In this document: positions 1 to 8,590 of the stretch, in pieces
Layout of the letters: each line of letters begins with the position of its first letter
Numbering within the stretch: the stretch's first letter is position 1
NCBI RefSeq assembly: GCF_000182745.2
Contig: NC_016027.1
Coordinates: 3,072,819-3,136,818, forward strand
DNA from: Komagataeibacter medellinensis NBRC 3288
Lineage (GTDB): Bacteria > Pseudomonadota > Alphaproteobacteria > Acetobacterales > Acetobacteraceae
Length of the DNA stretch: 64,000 bases
Direction of reading: 5' to 3'
Made by a program: the position numbers and the translations under genes
The notes under the pieces: generated by a model
The model's input: the letters and a program-made list of their open reading frames with translations, nothing else
What the model was told of the DNA's origin: nothing
Database searches by the model: none

Positions 1-1
1 G

Positions 2-559
2 GAGGCATGGTCCATGGTCATTCCATGGGATGGTTTTCCGCTTTCCAGCCTGCTTGCCCAGGCGGAACCGCTGGGCAGCGCGCGTTATGTCGCCTTTGAA
101 TCCGTTGTGCGGCCCGCGCAGATGCCCGGCCAGCGTGGTGGGCTTGATTCGCTGGGATGGCCTTATGTTGAAGGACTGCGACTGGATGAGGCCATGCACC
201 CGCTGACGCTGCTGGCGGTGGGCCTGTACGGGGAAACCCTACCCAACCAGAATGGCGCACCGGTGCGGCTGGTGGTGCCGTGGAAATACGGGTTCAAGGG
301 CATCAAGTCGATCACCCGCATCCGGCTGGTGGAAAAACAGCCGCCTACGACGTGGAACCAGATGAATGCTGATGAATACGGGTTCTTCGCCAACGTCAAT
401 CCCGAAGTTGATCACCCGCGCTGGAGTCAGGCATCGGAGCGGGTGATCGGAGCGGGGGGATTTTTGGGGGGTGGGCGGAAGAAAACCCTCATGTTCAATG
501 GTTATGGCGAGCAGGTGGCGGGGCTGTATGGCACCATGGACCTGCGGCGGAATTACTGA
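2..559 (+). CDS. msrP: MsrP, protein-methionine-sulfoxide reductase catalytic subunit (3' part only)
   Basis: This is the C-terminal part of the molybdopterin-containing periplasmic subunit of the MsrPQ system, which reduces methionine sulfoxide in envelope proteins. The frame is open from the first bases of the window and reads [18 protein letters not shown], the conserved stretch that follows the Moco-ligating cysteine in YedY/MsrP. The ATG at 14 is therefore an internal methionine and the 5' end lies outside the window. Later conserved stretches include [20 protein letters not shown] and SERVIGAG. The stop codon is two bases before the msrQ start, so the pair is translated together. An extra glycine-rich stretch ([10 protein letters not shown]) sits near the end. 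Confidence 0.93.
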   Translation, partial: EAWSMVIPWDGFPLSSLLAQAEPLGSARYVAFESVVRPAQMPGQRGGLDSLGWPYVEGLRLDEAMHPLTLLAVGLYGETLPNQNGAPVRLVVPWKYGFKGIKSITRIRLVEKQPPTTWNQMNADEYGFFANVNPEVDHPRWSQASERVIGAGGFLGGGRKKTLMFNGYGEQVAGLYGTMDLRRNY

Positions 560-561
560 GC

Positions 562-1188
562 ATGCCCTATCTGTCCGGCACGCGCCGCAACCGCCTGCTT
601 GTGCCATGGCCGGGCGAGACAGGAGCGCTGGGCCTGCTGGGCCTGCTGCCGGCTACCCTCTATTTCTGGTATGGCGCGCATGATGAACTGGGACCGGACC
701 CGGTCAATGTGTTTGAACGCTGGCTGGGACTGTGGGCGGTGCGTTTCCTGCTGGCGGGGCTTGCGGTGACACCACTGCGCGCGCTGACCGGGCTGAACCT
801 GATCCGCTACCGCCGTCTGCTAGGGCTGCTGGCCTTCTGTTACGTGTGCCTGCATGTAGGGGTGTATGTGGGGCTGGACCAGCAGGGCAATATCGGTGTG
901 CTGGTACGCGACGTGACGCAGCGCCCATTCCTTATGGTCGGGTTTGCCGCCTTCATGCTGCTGGTGCCGCTGGCGGCTACGTCCAATCGTGCGTCCATGC
1001 GCTATCTTGGTAGGCGATGGGGCAGGCTGCACCGGCTGGTCTATGTGGTGGCCGGGCTTGCAGCCGTGCATTTTCTCATGGCGTTCAAGACCTATAATGC
1101 CACCAGTGTCAGCTATGCTGCCCTACTGATGGCCATGGTGGCATGGCGGGGCTGGGCTGCGTGGGGCAGGTGGCGCGCACGGACCTGA
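562..1188 (+). CDS. msrQ: MsrQ, haem-binding membrane subunit of the MsrPQ system
   Basis: A 208-residue membrane protein that passes electrons from the quinone pool or respiratory chain to MsrP through haem b. It has about six hydrophobic segments and the ferric-reductase-like fold of YedZ. The conserved pieces PVNVFERWLG, RYRRLLGLLAF and GRLHRLVYVV are visible, with histidines in helices (CLHVGVYV, LHRLVY, AVHFLM) that fit haem ligands. Length matches the family (about 200 residues). It starts two bases after the msrP stop, the usual msrPQ order. The family assignment is secure; the electron source in this organism is inferred. Confidence 0.93.
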   Translation: MPYLSGTRRNRLLVPWPGETGALGLLGLLPATLYFWYGAHDELGPDPVNVFERWLGLWAVRFLLAGLAVTPLRALTGLNLIRYRRLLGLLAFCYVCLHVGVYVGLDQQGNIGVLVRDVTQRPFLMVGFAAFMLLVPLAATSNRASMRYLGRRWGRLHRLVYVVAGLAAVHFLMAFKTYNATSVSYAALLMAMVAWRGWAAWGRWRART

Positions 1189-1204
1189 ACCGGCGGTCCC
1201 GGTA

Positions 1205-2164
1205 TCAGGCACGTGCGGCCGGTATGCCACCCAGGTTGCGTATCCGACGGTGCAGGGTCGAGCGACTGATGCCCAGCATGCGCGCGGCCACCGCCACCTT
1301 GCCGCGTGCGCTGGCCAGTGCGGCCTGGATGGCTGCGGTCTGTGCATCACGCAACGGGGTGGTGGGGCGGGGGGCTGTCGTATCATCCAGCAGGCACAGG
1401 TTGACATCCTGTGCGGGGGCAATGCCCATCTGCATGCGCGCGGCAAAGGTGGCGCCCACGACATGGCGCTCGCGGTCCAGAGCTACCATGGGCACTGATG
1501 ATCCCAGTGCCGCCCCCAGCAGCATGATCGCATGGCCGCGGTAGCGGTCCATGAAGCAGGTCCGTTCGATCTGGCGCGCCGCCTGCAACAGGGCGGAGGC
1601 GATCAGTGCACCCAGGGTACCTTCTGGCGTGGGGTGGAACGAACTGGCGTTCAGGCATGCGGCCATGCGGCCTGAAGGGTCATAGACCGGGGTGGCCACG
1701 CCCGCCAGCCCATGCAGCCCGCTGCGCCAGTGCTGGTTGCGGTGCACGCTCACGCTGCGCTGTTCGGCCAGACAGGTGCCAATACCGTTGGTGCCGGTAT
1801 GGCGTTCATGCCACACGGCGCCGGGCCAGAAATGCCAGCGGCGGCACCCGCGCCGCAGCGGGAGCGCCGTGCGGTGATCCAGTACCACGCCTTCGGTATC
1901 GGCCAGCATGGCCGTATAGCCCACCGGTTCCAGCGCCGCATGCAGCAGGTCCAGTTCGGGGGCGGCAAAATGCATGATGCGCCCAGCATGCTGGGCACAC
2001 TGCCGCAGTTCGGCACCCGACAGAACGCTGGGTAGCATCGGAGTGGCCGGGTTCAGCGCGTATTCGTGCTGGCAGCGCTGCCATGAAGCTTCAAGTCCCG
2101 TACCAGTCCCGGCAAGGGTGGCAAGGGGGGGAGCGGAAAACAGGAAACGGGAGCCATGCGACAT
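1205..2164 (-). CDS. AcoR-like regulator: GAF domain plus Fis-type HTH, no AAA+ domain
   Basis: A 319-residue regulator transcribed away from acoABC. The N-terminal part (ASWQRC, then roughly residues 60-220) matches the GAF sensor region of AcoR-type activators, including GTNGIGTCLAEQRSVSVH and HWRSGLHGLAGVATPV. The last 45 residues carry a Fis-type helix-turn-helix (GKVAVAARMLGISRSTLHRR). Between them there is only about 50 residues, with no Walker A or GAFTGA motif, so the sigma-54-contacting AAA+ domain of classical AcoR (over 600 residues) is absent. It would have to act as a simple activator or repressor with ordinary sigma-70 promoters. Position and family point to control of the adjacent acetoin operon; that is an inference. 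Confidence 0.82.
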   Translation of the reverse strand: MSHGSRFLFSAPPLATLAGTGTGLEASWQRCQHEYALNPATPMLPSVLSGAELRQCAQHAGRIMHFAAPELDLLHAALEPVGYTAMLADTEGVVLDHRTALPLRRGCRRWHFWPGAVWHERHTGTNGIGTCLAEQRSVSVHRNQHWRSGLHGLAGVATPVYDPSGRMAACLNASSFHPTPEGTLGALIASALLQAARQIERTCFMDRYRGHAIMLLGAALGSSVPMVALDRERHVVGATFAARMQMGIAPAQDVNLCLLDDTTAPRPTTPLRDAQTAAIQAALASARGKVAVAARMLGISRSTLHRRIRNLGGIPAARA

Positions 2165-2220
2165 GCTGGTTCTTCAGGTTGGGATAAATGGATGGGATAC
2201 AGGTAATAGAGCTTGCCGCA

Positions 2221-2270
2221 TGTCGCAGTTTCGCGACACTTCGTACCATCCCTTTCACATGGACGTGAAA
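2221..2270. promoter_or_regulatory. two inverted repeats, candidate operators of the aco intergenic region
   Basis: The 216-base space between the divergent regulator and acoA holds two inverted repeats with the same geometry: TGTCGC (2221-2226), six bases, GCGACA (2233-2238); and TTTCAC (2253-2258), six bases, GTGAAA (2265-2270). Six-base arms with a six-base spacer suit a dimeric Fis-type helix-turn-helix protein. The sites are about 110-160 bases upstream of the acoA start and about 60-105 bases upstream of the regulator start, so one protein could control both. Binding is inferred from position and symmetry only. Confidence 0.45.
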
Positions 2271-2380
2271 CATCCCTACCGCGTTGTTGCCCGGATGGCG
2301 GCAAAGCGTGTGTGCTGCCCCCAGCCCGCCATATGCCAGCATGCATGAGGGGCGGAGGCAGAAAGAACAGGGGAACACCC

Positions 2381-3346
2381 ATGCAAATAGCGCGTGAAAC
2401 GCTGCTGCGCTCATACCGGTCGATGCGTACCATCCGTATGTTTGAAGAGCGCCTGCATGTTGAATTCGCAACCGGCGAAATACCCGGCTTCGTGCACCTG
2501 TACTGCGGCGAGGAAGCCTCGGCTGTGGGCGTGTGCGCCAACCTGACCGATAACGATACCATTGCCAGTACCCATCGTGGCCACGGGCACTGCATTGCCA
2601 AGGGCGTGGGGGTTGCGGGCATGATGGCCGAGATCTATGGCCGCAGCACCGGCGTGTGCCGGGGCAAGGGCGGGTCAATGCATATTGCCGACCTGACCTG
2701 TGGCATGCTGGGGGCCAACGGCATTGTGGGCGGCGGCCCGCCGCTGATCTGTGGTGCCGCCCTGTCGCACAAGACGCTGGGTGATGGCGCGGTGGCCGTT
2801 GCCTTCTATGGCGATGGCGCCTCTAACGAGGGCACAACGCTTGAAAGCCTGAACCTTGCCAGCGTCTGGCAGTTGCCCGCCGTGTTCGTGGTGGAAGATA
2901 ATGGCTATGGCGAGGCCACGGCTGCATCCTATGCCTGTGCCGGTAGTCAGAAGGCGCGGGCAGCGGCCTTCGGTATGCCCTATATCGAGTGTGACGGCTC
3001 GGACTATTTTGCCGTGCACCAGGCGGCGGGCGAAGCGATTGCCCATGCACGCGGTGGCAACGGCCCGGCTATGCTGCATGTGCACCTGCAACGCTGGTAT
3101 GGCCATTTTGAAGGCGATGCCATGACCTATCGTGCCCCCGATGAGGTGGCCGAGGCCCGGCGTGACCATGACTGCCTCAAGCTGTTCCGCGACCGCGTGA
3201 CCCAGGCGGGCCTGTTCGAGGGCAGCGCACTGGACGAGGTGGATGCCGCCGTAGCCGATGAGATCGAGGCCGCCGTCATCCGTGCCAAGAATGACCCGCT
3301 GCCCCAGGCGCCCGATCTGATGGCTGATGTCTACGTCCGTTACTGA
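2381..3346 (+). CDS. acoA: acetoin dehydrogenase E1 component, alpha subunit
   Basis: Alpha subunit of the thiamine-diphosphate-dependent E1 that cleaves acetoin to acetaldehyde and an acetyl group passed to E2. The 321-residue product from the ATG at 2381 has family length. The frame is open further upstream, but conservation begins at RETLLRSYRSMRTIR. The ThDP/Mg motif runs from GDG at residues 144-146 (GDGASNEGTTLESLNLA) to the Asn at 174 (VVEDNGYGEAT). The segment ASTHRGHGHCIAKG is the usual substrate-channel region. acoB follows 32 bases downstream and acoC after that, so the three form an operon. Acetoin rather than pyruvate is preferred as substrate because E2 is the AcoC hydrolase-fold type. 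Confidence 0.92.
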   Translation: MQIARETLLRSYRSMRTIRMFEERLHVEFATGEIPGFVHLYCGEEASAVGVCANLTDNDTIASTHRGHGHCIAKGVGVAGMMAEIYGRSTGVCRGKGGSMHIADLTCGMLGANGIVGGGPPLICGAALSHKTLGDGAVAVAFYGDGASNEGTTLESLNLASVWQLPAVFVVEDNGYGEATAASYACAGSQKARAAAFGMPYIECDGSDYFAVHQAAGEAIAHARGGNGPAMLHVHLQRWYGHFEGDAMTYRAPDEVAEARRDHDCLKLFRDRVTQAGLFEGSALDEVDAAVADEIEAAVIRAKNDPLPQAPDLMADVYVRY

Positions 3347-3378
3347 GCAGGCCCCCAGAAGCAGGAAGGAAACGTACA

Positions 3379-4407
3379 ATGAGCAAGAAAAGCTTTCGGC
3401 AGGCGATCAATGAAGCCCTACGGCAGGAAATGCGCCGCGACCCCACTGTCATCCTGATGGGCGAGGACGTGGCCGGTGGCCGTGGTGGCTCTGCGGGTGT
3501 AACGGACGCCTGGGGCGGTGTGCTGGGTGTAACCAAGGGGTTGTATGAGGAGTTTGGCGCAACCCGCGTGCTCGACACTCCCATTACTGAAGCCTCGTAT
3601 ATCGGTGCCGCGGCAGGTGCCGCAGTCACCGGCCTGCGCCCGGTGGCAGAACTGATGTTTGTGGATTTTGTCGGCTGTTGCCTTGACCAGATCATGAATC
3701 AGGCCGCTAAGTTCCGCTACATGTTTGGCGGCAAGGCACGCACGCCGCTGGTCATCCGCGCCATGTATGGCGCGGGCTTCAATGCTGCTGCCCAGCACAG
3801 TCAGGCGCTGTACCCGCTGTTTACCCACATACCAGGGCTGAAGGTCGTCATCCCGTCCTCCCCCTACGAGGCAAAGGGCCTGCTGATTTCGGCCATACGC
3901 GATGATGACCCGGTCATCTTCCTTGAAAATAAAGTGATGTATGATGAGGAGGAGGACGTGCCCGACGAGGCCTATACCATTCCCTTTGGCGAAGCCAACC
4001 TGACACGGGAGGGCGATGACGTGACCATTGTCGCCTTCGGCCGCATGGTGGGCATGGCCAACCAGGCCGCCGACCGGCTGGAAAAGAAGGGCATCAGCTG
4101 CACGGTCATTGACCCGCGCACCACATCGCCCCTTGACCGCGACACCATTTTGGAATGCGTGGCCGATACCGGGCGGCTGGTGATTGTTGATGAATCCAGC
4201 CCGCGCTGCAACATGGCGACCGACATCGCGGCCCTGGTGGCGGAAGAAGCATTCGATACCCTGCGCGCGCCCATCCGCCGCGTGGTGCCACCGCACACAC
4301 CGGTTCCCTTCGCCACGGTGCTCGAAAGCCTTTACATGCCCAATGTGGAGAAGATCGAGGCTGCCGTCACCGCCACCATGAACCATCGCGTAGCGGAGAA
4401 AGTCTGA
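3379..4407 (+). CDS. acoB: acetoin dehydrogenase E1 component, beta subunit
   Basis: Beta subunit of the acetoin-cleaving E1 heterotetramer; 342 residues, normal for the family. Conserved transketolase-like pyrimidine-binding features are present: MGEDVAGGRGG, DTPITEASYIGAAAGAA, the patch ELMFVDFVGCCLDQIMNQAAK, and a C-terminal transketolase domain with VIDPRTTSPLDRDTI and VVPPHTPVPF. The start has GGAAGGAAA a few bases upstream. It lies 32 bases after acoA, and its stop is one base before the acoC ATG, which suggests translational coupling. Confidence 0.92.
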   Translation: MSKKSFRQAINEALRQEMRRDPTVILMGEDVAGGRGGSAGVTDAWGGVLGVTKGLYEEFGATRVLDTPITEASYIGAAAGAAVTGLRPVAELMFVDFVGCCLDQIMNQAAKFRYMFGGKARTPLVIRAMYGAGFNAAAQHSQALYPLFTHIPGLKVVIPSSPYEAKGLLISAIRDDDPVIFLENKVMYDEEEDVPDEAYTIPFGEANLTREGDDVTIVAFGRMVGMANQAADRLEKKGISCTVIDPRTTSPLDRDTILECVADTGRLVIVDESSPRCNMATDIAALVAEEAFDTLRAPIRRVVPPHTPVPFATVLESLYMPNVEKIEAAVTATMNHRVAEKV

Positions 4408-4408
4408 C

Positions 4409-5551
4409 ATGGCACAGAACATCACCCCCATCACTATGCCCAAATTCGGTCTTGCCATGACCGAAGGCAAGATTGCCGGCTGGCTGGTCGAACCCGGCGC
4501 CACCATTACGGCGGGCGAGGAACTGGTTGATATCGAGACCAGCAAGATCACCAACACGTTTGAAAGTCCGCTGGCGGGTACATTCCGCCGGCAGGTTGCG
4601 GCCAATGGCGAAATGCTGCCCGTTGGCGCGCTGATTGGTGTTGTGGCCGATACGGCCGTGACGGATGCGGATATCGATGCGTTCGTAACCCGCTTTCAGG
4701 CGGAGTTTGCCGAAAATGCGGGAACGGCGGAAGGCGCGGAGACTACCGATGAGCCGGTTATGGTCACGGTAGGCGAGCATACCCTGCGCGTGCATGAACG
4801 GGGCGAGGGGGATGAGGCCCCGCTTGTGCTCATCCACGGTTTTGGCGGCGACCTGAAGAACTGGATGTTCAACCATGCGGCTCTGGCGCATGGGCGGCGT
4901 GTCATTGCCTTCGACCTGCCGGGACATGGTGGCTCATCGAAGGATGTGGGACCGGGCACGCTGGAGTTCTTTGCAGGTGTAACCATTCAGTTACTCGATC
5001 ATCTCGACCTGTCGCGCGTGCATGTCATGGGTCATTCACTGGGTGGTGGCATTGCGCTCACGCTTGCGCGCATGGCCCCGCAGCGTGTGGCCTCGCTCGT
5101 GCTGGTTGCCCCCGCAGGCATGGGGCGGCAGATCAACATGGATTTCATCAACGGCTTCATCGAAGCCGACCGGGTGCGTGCCCTGCAGGATGTGCTGAAA
5201 TACCTAGTGCATGACAAATCCCTGATCGGTCGGCGCATGGCCGATGACGTGCTGCGTTACAAGCGGCTGGACGGGGCGGAGGCGGCGCTGCGTACGATCG
5301 CGGCCGCCTGTTTCCCCGCAGGCCAGCAGGCTGATGACCTGCGCCCCGATATCGAGACCGCTGACATGCCTGTTACCCTGATCTGGGGGCAGGTGGATGA
5401 AATCCTGCCTGCCACACAGGCTGAGGGCCTGCCCGCCGCTATTACCCGTCACATGATGGCCGATACGGGGCACATGCCCCAGCTTGAGGCCGCCACGGCG
5501 GTCAACACGATTGTGGAAGAGTTCATCAAAGCAAAAGTCGCCACGTCGTAA
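4409..5551 (+). CDS. acoC: acetoin dehydrogenase E2: lipoyl domain fused to alpha/beta-hydrolase-fold acetyltransferase
   Basis: Dihydrolipoamide acetyltransferase of the acetoin system, 380 residues. Residues 1-80 are a lipoyl domain with lipoylation lysine K46 in DIETSKITNTF. From about residue 120 there is an alpha/beta hydrolase fold: LVLIHGFGGDLKNW, nucleophile elbow GHSLGGG (Ser210) and catalytic His355 in TGHMPQLE. This N-terminal lipoyl plus hydrolase layout is the AcoC type, different from pyruvate dehydrogenase E2, and supports the acetoin assignment of the operon. No E3 gene (acoL/lpd) is next to it, so E3 probably comes from another complex. A strong terminator follows the gene. 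Confidence 0.92.
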   Translation: MAQNITPITMPKFGLAMTEGKIAGWLVEPGATITAGEELVDIETSKITNTFESPLAGTFRRQVAANGEMLPVGALIGVVADTAVTDADIDAFVTRFQAEFAENAGTAEGAETTDEPVMVTVGEHTLRVHERGEGDEAPLVLIHGFGGDLKNWMFNHAALAHGRRVIAFDLPGHGGSSKDVGPGTLEFFAGVTIQLLDHLDLSRVHVMGHSLGGGIALTLARMAPQRVASLVLVAPAGMGRQINMDFINGFIEADRVRALQDVLKYLVHDKSLIGRRMADDVLRYKRLDGAEAALRTIAAACFPAGQQADDLRPDIETADMPVTLIWGQVDEILPATQAEGLPAAITRHMMADTGHMPQLEAATAVNTIVEEFIKAKVATS

Positions 5552-5579
5552 CGTAATAAACGCTGAGGAAAATGTACGG

Positions 5580-5613
5580 AGGGGAAAGGCCATGCAGGCC
5601 TTTCCTCTTTTTT
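5580..5613 (+). terminator. rho-independent terminator of acoABC
   Basis: Twelve-base-pair stem (5' arm 5580-5591, AGGGGAAAGGCC; 3' arm 5597-5608) with a five-base loop and one G-T pair, running into a T stretch at 5608-5613. It lies 29 bases after the acoC stop. The remaining 222 bases before xylB hold no further gene that I can support. Confidence 0.85.
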
Positions 5614-5835
5614 CATGCACGCGATAAGCGTTTTTAAAAAAGAATATCCGCACTGTTCACGGCCGTACGGCCATGCACCTGCGCATTTGGCCCGATGGGT
5701 ATGGTCAGTGGGTGTGGTCACCAGAAGGTGTGCAGTCCGTACTTGCACTGTTGTGGTCATTATGCGTTCACTTGGATCAAGGCAAAGCAAGAATGGCCGG
5801 GCTGGCATGCCAGTAACGGGACAGGAATAACAATA

Positions 5836-7305
5836 ATGTTTGTCGGGATTGATCTGGGTACTTCCGGCCTCAAGGCCGTATTGGTTGATGAAGCGCAGCG
5901 TGTCGTCGCCAGCTACACGCACCCCCTGCATGTCAGTTCCCCCCATCCGGGATGGAACGAACAGCCGCCCGAGGACTGGTGGATTGCCCTGCTCGCCGCC
6001 ATGGATGCGCTTGTGGCGGCACATCCGCGTGAGATGTCGGCGGTCAGGGGCATCGGCCTTTCCGGCCAGCAGCATGGTGCTGTGCTGCTGGGTAAGGGCG
6101 GGAGCGTGCTGCGTCCATGCATTTTATGGAACGATGTGCGCGCCGTGGCACAATGCCGGGAATTCGAACGCCGTTTTCCAGAATTCCGGCAGGTATGCGG
6201 CAACATCGCCATGCCCGGTTTTACCGCGCCCAAGCTGATATGGGTGGCTGAGCATGAACCGGATGTGTTCCGTGCCATCCGCCATGTCCTGCTGCCCAAG
6301 GCATGGTTGCGTTACCGCATGACGGGCGAGATGATCGAGGATATGTCGGACGCATCGGGTTCGCTATGGCTGGATGTGGGCCATCGCTGCTGGTCAGACG
6401 GGGCGCTGGCAGCCTGTGGGCTTGAGCGCAACGCCATGCCGGCACTGGTGGAGGGTACGGCACCGGCAGGCGCGCTGGATGCCGATCTTGCGCGCCGTTG
6501 GGGCATGAAGGTCCGCCCCGTACTGGCGGGTGGTGCCGGGGACAATGCGGCGGGTGCCGTGGGACTGGGGGCGGTCACGCCGGGTTCGTCCTTCCTTTCT
6601 CTTGGTACATCGGGCGTGCTGTGGATCACGACGGAGCGCTTCCGGCCGCACCCGCAGGGGGGGATTCACGCTTTCTGCCATGCGGTGCCCGATATGTGGC
6701 ACCAGATGGGGGTTACGCTGTCGGCTGCGTCTTCACTGGCGTGGTGGGCACGCACGACCGGCATGAACGAGGCGGCTTTGCTGGCGGAACTACCTACTGA
6801 AATTACCCGGCCTTCCCCCGTGATCTTCCTGCCTTACCTGTCGGGGGAGCGCACGCCGCATAATGACGGACGTATCCGGGGCGTCTTTGCTGGCCTGTCG
6901 CATGGTACCACGCGCGCGGACATGACGCAGGCGGTGCTGGAAGGGGTGGCGTTCTCTTTCCGTGATGTGGTGGATGTGCTGGCGGCGGCGGGATCTGTGG
7001 TACACGAAGCGGATGTGATCGGTGGTGGCTCGAACAGCCGCGCATGGGTGTCCATCCTGGCCAACGTGACCGGCCTGTCGCTGCACCGTCTGGCGCATGG
7101 GGCGCAGGGAGGCGCGTTTGGCGCGGCGCGCCTGGCCCGCCTTGCGGTAACGGGGGAGACGGTGGGCAGCGTATGCCTGCCACAGGCGCGTGAGGAAACG
7201 CTGGTGCCGGACCCGCAGGTCAGTCCCGCATATGCGGCCCCGTTGGCACGCTATCGCGCACTTTATCCCGCCGTGCGTAGTGCAATGGAAACGCCGTCTG
7301 CCTGA
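5836..7305 (+). CDS. xylB: xylulokinase
   Basis: FGGY-family kinase that phosphorylates D-xylulose to xylulose 5-phosphate for the pentose phosphate pathway. The 489-residue product from the ATG at 5836 matches the usual 480-500 residues, and AGGA lies a short distance upstream. Visible motifs are the N-terminal phosphate-binding loop IDLGTSGLKAV, the xylulokinase signature HPGWNEQPPEDWW, GLSGQQHGAVLL, the C-terminal ATP-binding segments GAGDNAAGAVGLG and SLGTSGVLW, and GGGSNSRAW. It is followed by a periplasmic protein and a sugar-porter transporter on the same strand, suggesting a pentose or pentitol uptake and entry operon. The actual sugar is not determined by the sequence. Confidence 0.9.
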   Translation: MFVGIDLGTSGLKAVLVDEAQRVVASYTHPLHVSSPHPGWNEQPPEDWWIALLAAMDALVAAHPREMSAVRGIGLSGQQHGAVLLGKGGSVLRPCILWNDVRAVAQCREFERRFPEFRQVCGNIAMPGFTAPKLIWVAEHEPDVFRAIRHVLLPKAWLRYRMTGEMIEDMSDASGSLWLDVGHRCWSDGALAACGLERNAMPALVEGTAPAGALDADLARRWGMKVRPVLAGGAGDNAAGAVGLGAVTPGSSFLSLGTSGVLWITTERFRPHPQGGIHAFCHAVPDMWHQMGVTLSAASSLAWWARTTGMNEAALLAELPTEITRPSPVIFLPYLSGERTPHNDGRIRGVFAGLSHGTTRADMTQAVLEGVAFSFRDVVDVLAAAGSVVHEADVIGGGSNSRAWVSILANVTGLSLHRLAHGAQGGAFGAARLARLAVTGETVGSVCLPQAREETLVPDPQVSPAYAAPLARYRALYPAVRSAMETPSA

Positions 7306-7412
7306 AGGGCAGCTCCGCCTCCCCATGATCCCTATCCTGAGCAGAGCAAAAGGTTGTTATAGCGGGAGGGTCTACCCCCTTCGGGCAAGAATATGGAAAT
7401 GGATCAACCAGT

Positions 7413-8543
7413 ATGAAGACAGACCTGCTTTCCTCAATTTTCCATCGGCACACGGGTGCTGCTGTGCTGCTGGCGCTGCTGGTGCCAGCAGCCGGGTATG
7501 CTGCCGACAGCGTTGATCATGGGGCGGCGGCAACCGGCAATGTCCAGGTTGTCGCGCGTTTTGCCGACATGCAGCCCTCCGGCATTGCAGCGCTGCCCGA
7601 CGGGCGCGTGGTGCTGGCCTTCCCCCGCAGTGCCGCCGACCACAAGGGGCCACGTCTTGGCCTGCTACGCGATGGGAAGGTGACGCCTTTCCCCGATGAG
7701 GCAACACAGTCCCGCCTGGTTTCCCCCCTTGGCATGACGGTTGATGCCACGGGCCGGCTATGGATCGTGGATGAGGGAACGGTTGCCGGACAGAAAACAC
7801 CGCCCGCACCGGCCCTGATCGGCATGGACGGACGTACCGGCCAGATCATTGCGGATATCGCGCTGGGGCAGGGGGCGACCCTGCCCGACAGCCACGTCAA
7901 TGACGTGCGCGTAGACATGACGCATGGCGCACAGGGCACGGCTTATATCAGTGATACCTCGCTCATGGACCATCCCGCGATCATCGTGGTGGATATTGCC
8001 ACGGGTCATGCGCGCCGCGTGCTGGAAAACGCACCGTCCACCCGTGCGGAACCGGGTTTTGCCATGGAACTGGATGGCCGGATGCTGCGCTATGACATGG
8101 CACACCCGGCCATGGGGCAAGGAGGGATTGATGGTGTGACGCTGAGCACGGATTCCAGCAGGCTTTACTGGCAGCCACTGTCCAGCCGCAGGCTGTACAG
8201 CGCTCCCACCGCCCTGCTGGCCGATCCCACGACCAAGCCCGCGCAGTTGCAGCAGTCCGTGCGTGATGAAGGCGAGGATGCGGTGGTGGACGGCATGGCC
8301 ACCGGGCCGGACAACACCCTGTATCTGACCGATATTGAGCGTCATGCCGTCCTGCGCCGCACGGCGGACGGGCATCTGGATGTCGTGGCCCATGACCCGC
8401 GCCTGATCGCACCCGACGGGCTGGCGCTGAAAGATGGTGCGCTGTGGCTGACCGTGGGCCAGTGGGGGCGGCTGCCCGTCTTCCACGATGGCCACGACAT
8501 GGAAGAACGCCCGTGGCTGGTGGTACGTATTCCGCTGAAGTAA
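7413..8543 (+). CDS. secreted major-royal-jelly/yellow-family protein
   Basis: A 376-residue exported protein with an N-terminal signal peptide (hydrophobic AAVLLALLVPAAGYA, cleavage probably after AYAA near residue 31). The mature part resembles the six-bladed propeller of the MRJP/yellow family: RPSGI-like entry (MQPSGIAALPDGRVVLAF), GRLWIVDEGT, HVNDVRVD, AYISDTSLMDHPAIIVVD, DGVTLSTDSSRLYWQPLSSRRLY, and DNTLYLTDIERHAVLR. Bacterial members are periplasmic and often of unknown function; lactonase-like or ligand-binding roles have been suggested. It sits between xylB (107 bases upstream) and a sugar transporter (47 bases downstream), so a role in periplasmic sugar or sugar-lactone handling is plausible but unproven. 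Confidence 0.8.
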   Translation: MKTDLLSSIFHRHTGAAVLLALLVPAAGYAADSVDHGAAATGNVQVVARFADMQPSGIAALPDGRVVLAFPRSAADHKGPRLGLLRDGKVTPFPDEATQSRLVSPLGMTVDATGRLWIVDEGTVAGQKTPPAPALIGMDGRTGQIIADIALGQGATLPDSHVNDVRVDMTHGAQGTAYISDTSLMDHPAIIVVDIATGHARRVLENAPSTRAEPGFAMELDGRMLRYDMAHPAMGQGGIDGVTLSTDSSRLYWQPLSSRRLYSAPTALLADPTTKPAQLQQSVRDEGEDAVVDGMATGPDNTLYLTDIERHAVLRRTADGHLDVVAHDPRLIAPDGLALKDGALWLTVGQWGRLPVFHDGHDMEERPWLVVRIPLK

Positions 8544-8590
8544 AATTTCGCCGGCTCATTTGGACCGGTAAGCTGAAAGAACGCATAATA

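Noticed and set aside
3418..4605. 395-residue open frame opposite acoB/acoC
   Set aside because: Antisense to two conserved genes with clear motifs; composition is typical of reverse-frame shadows.
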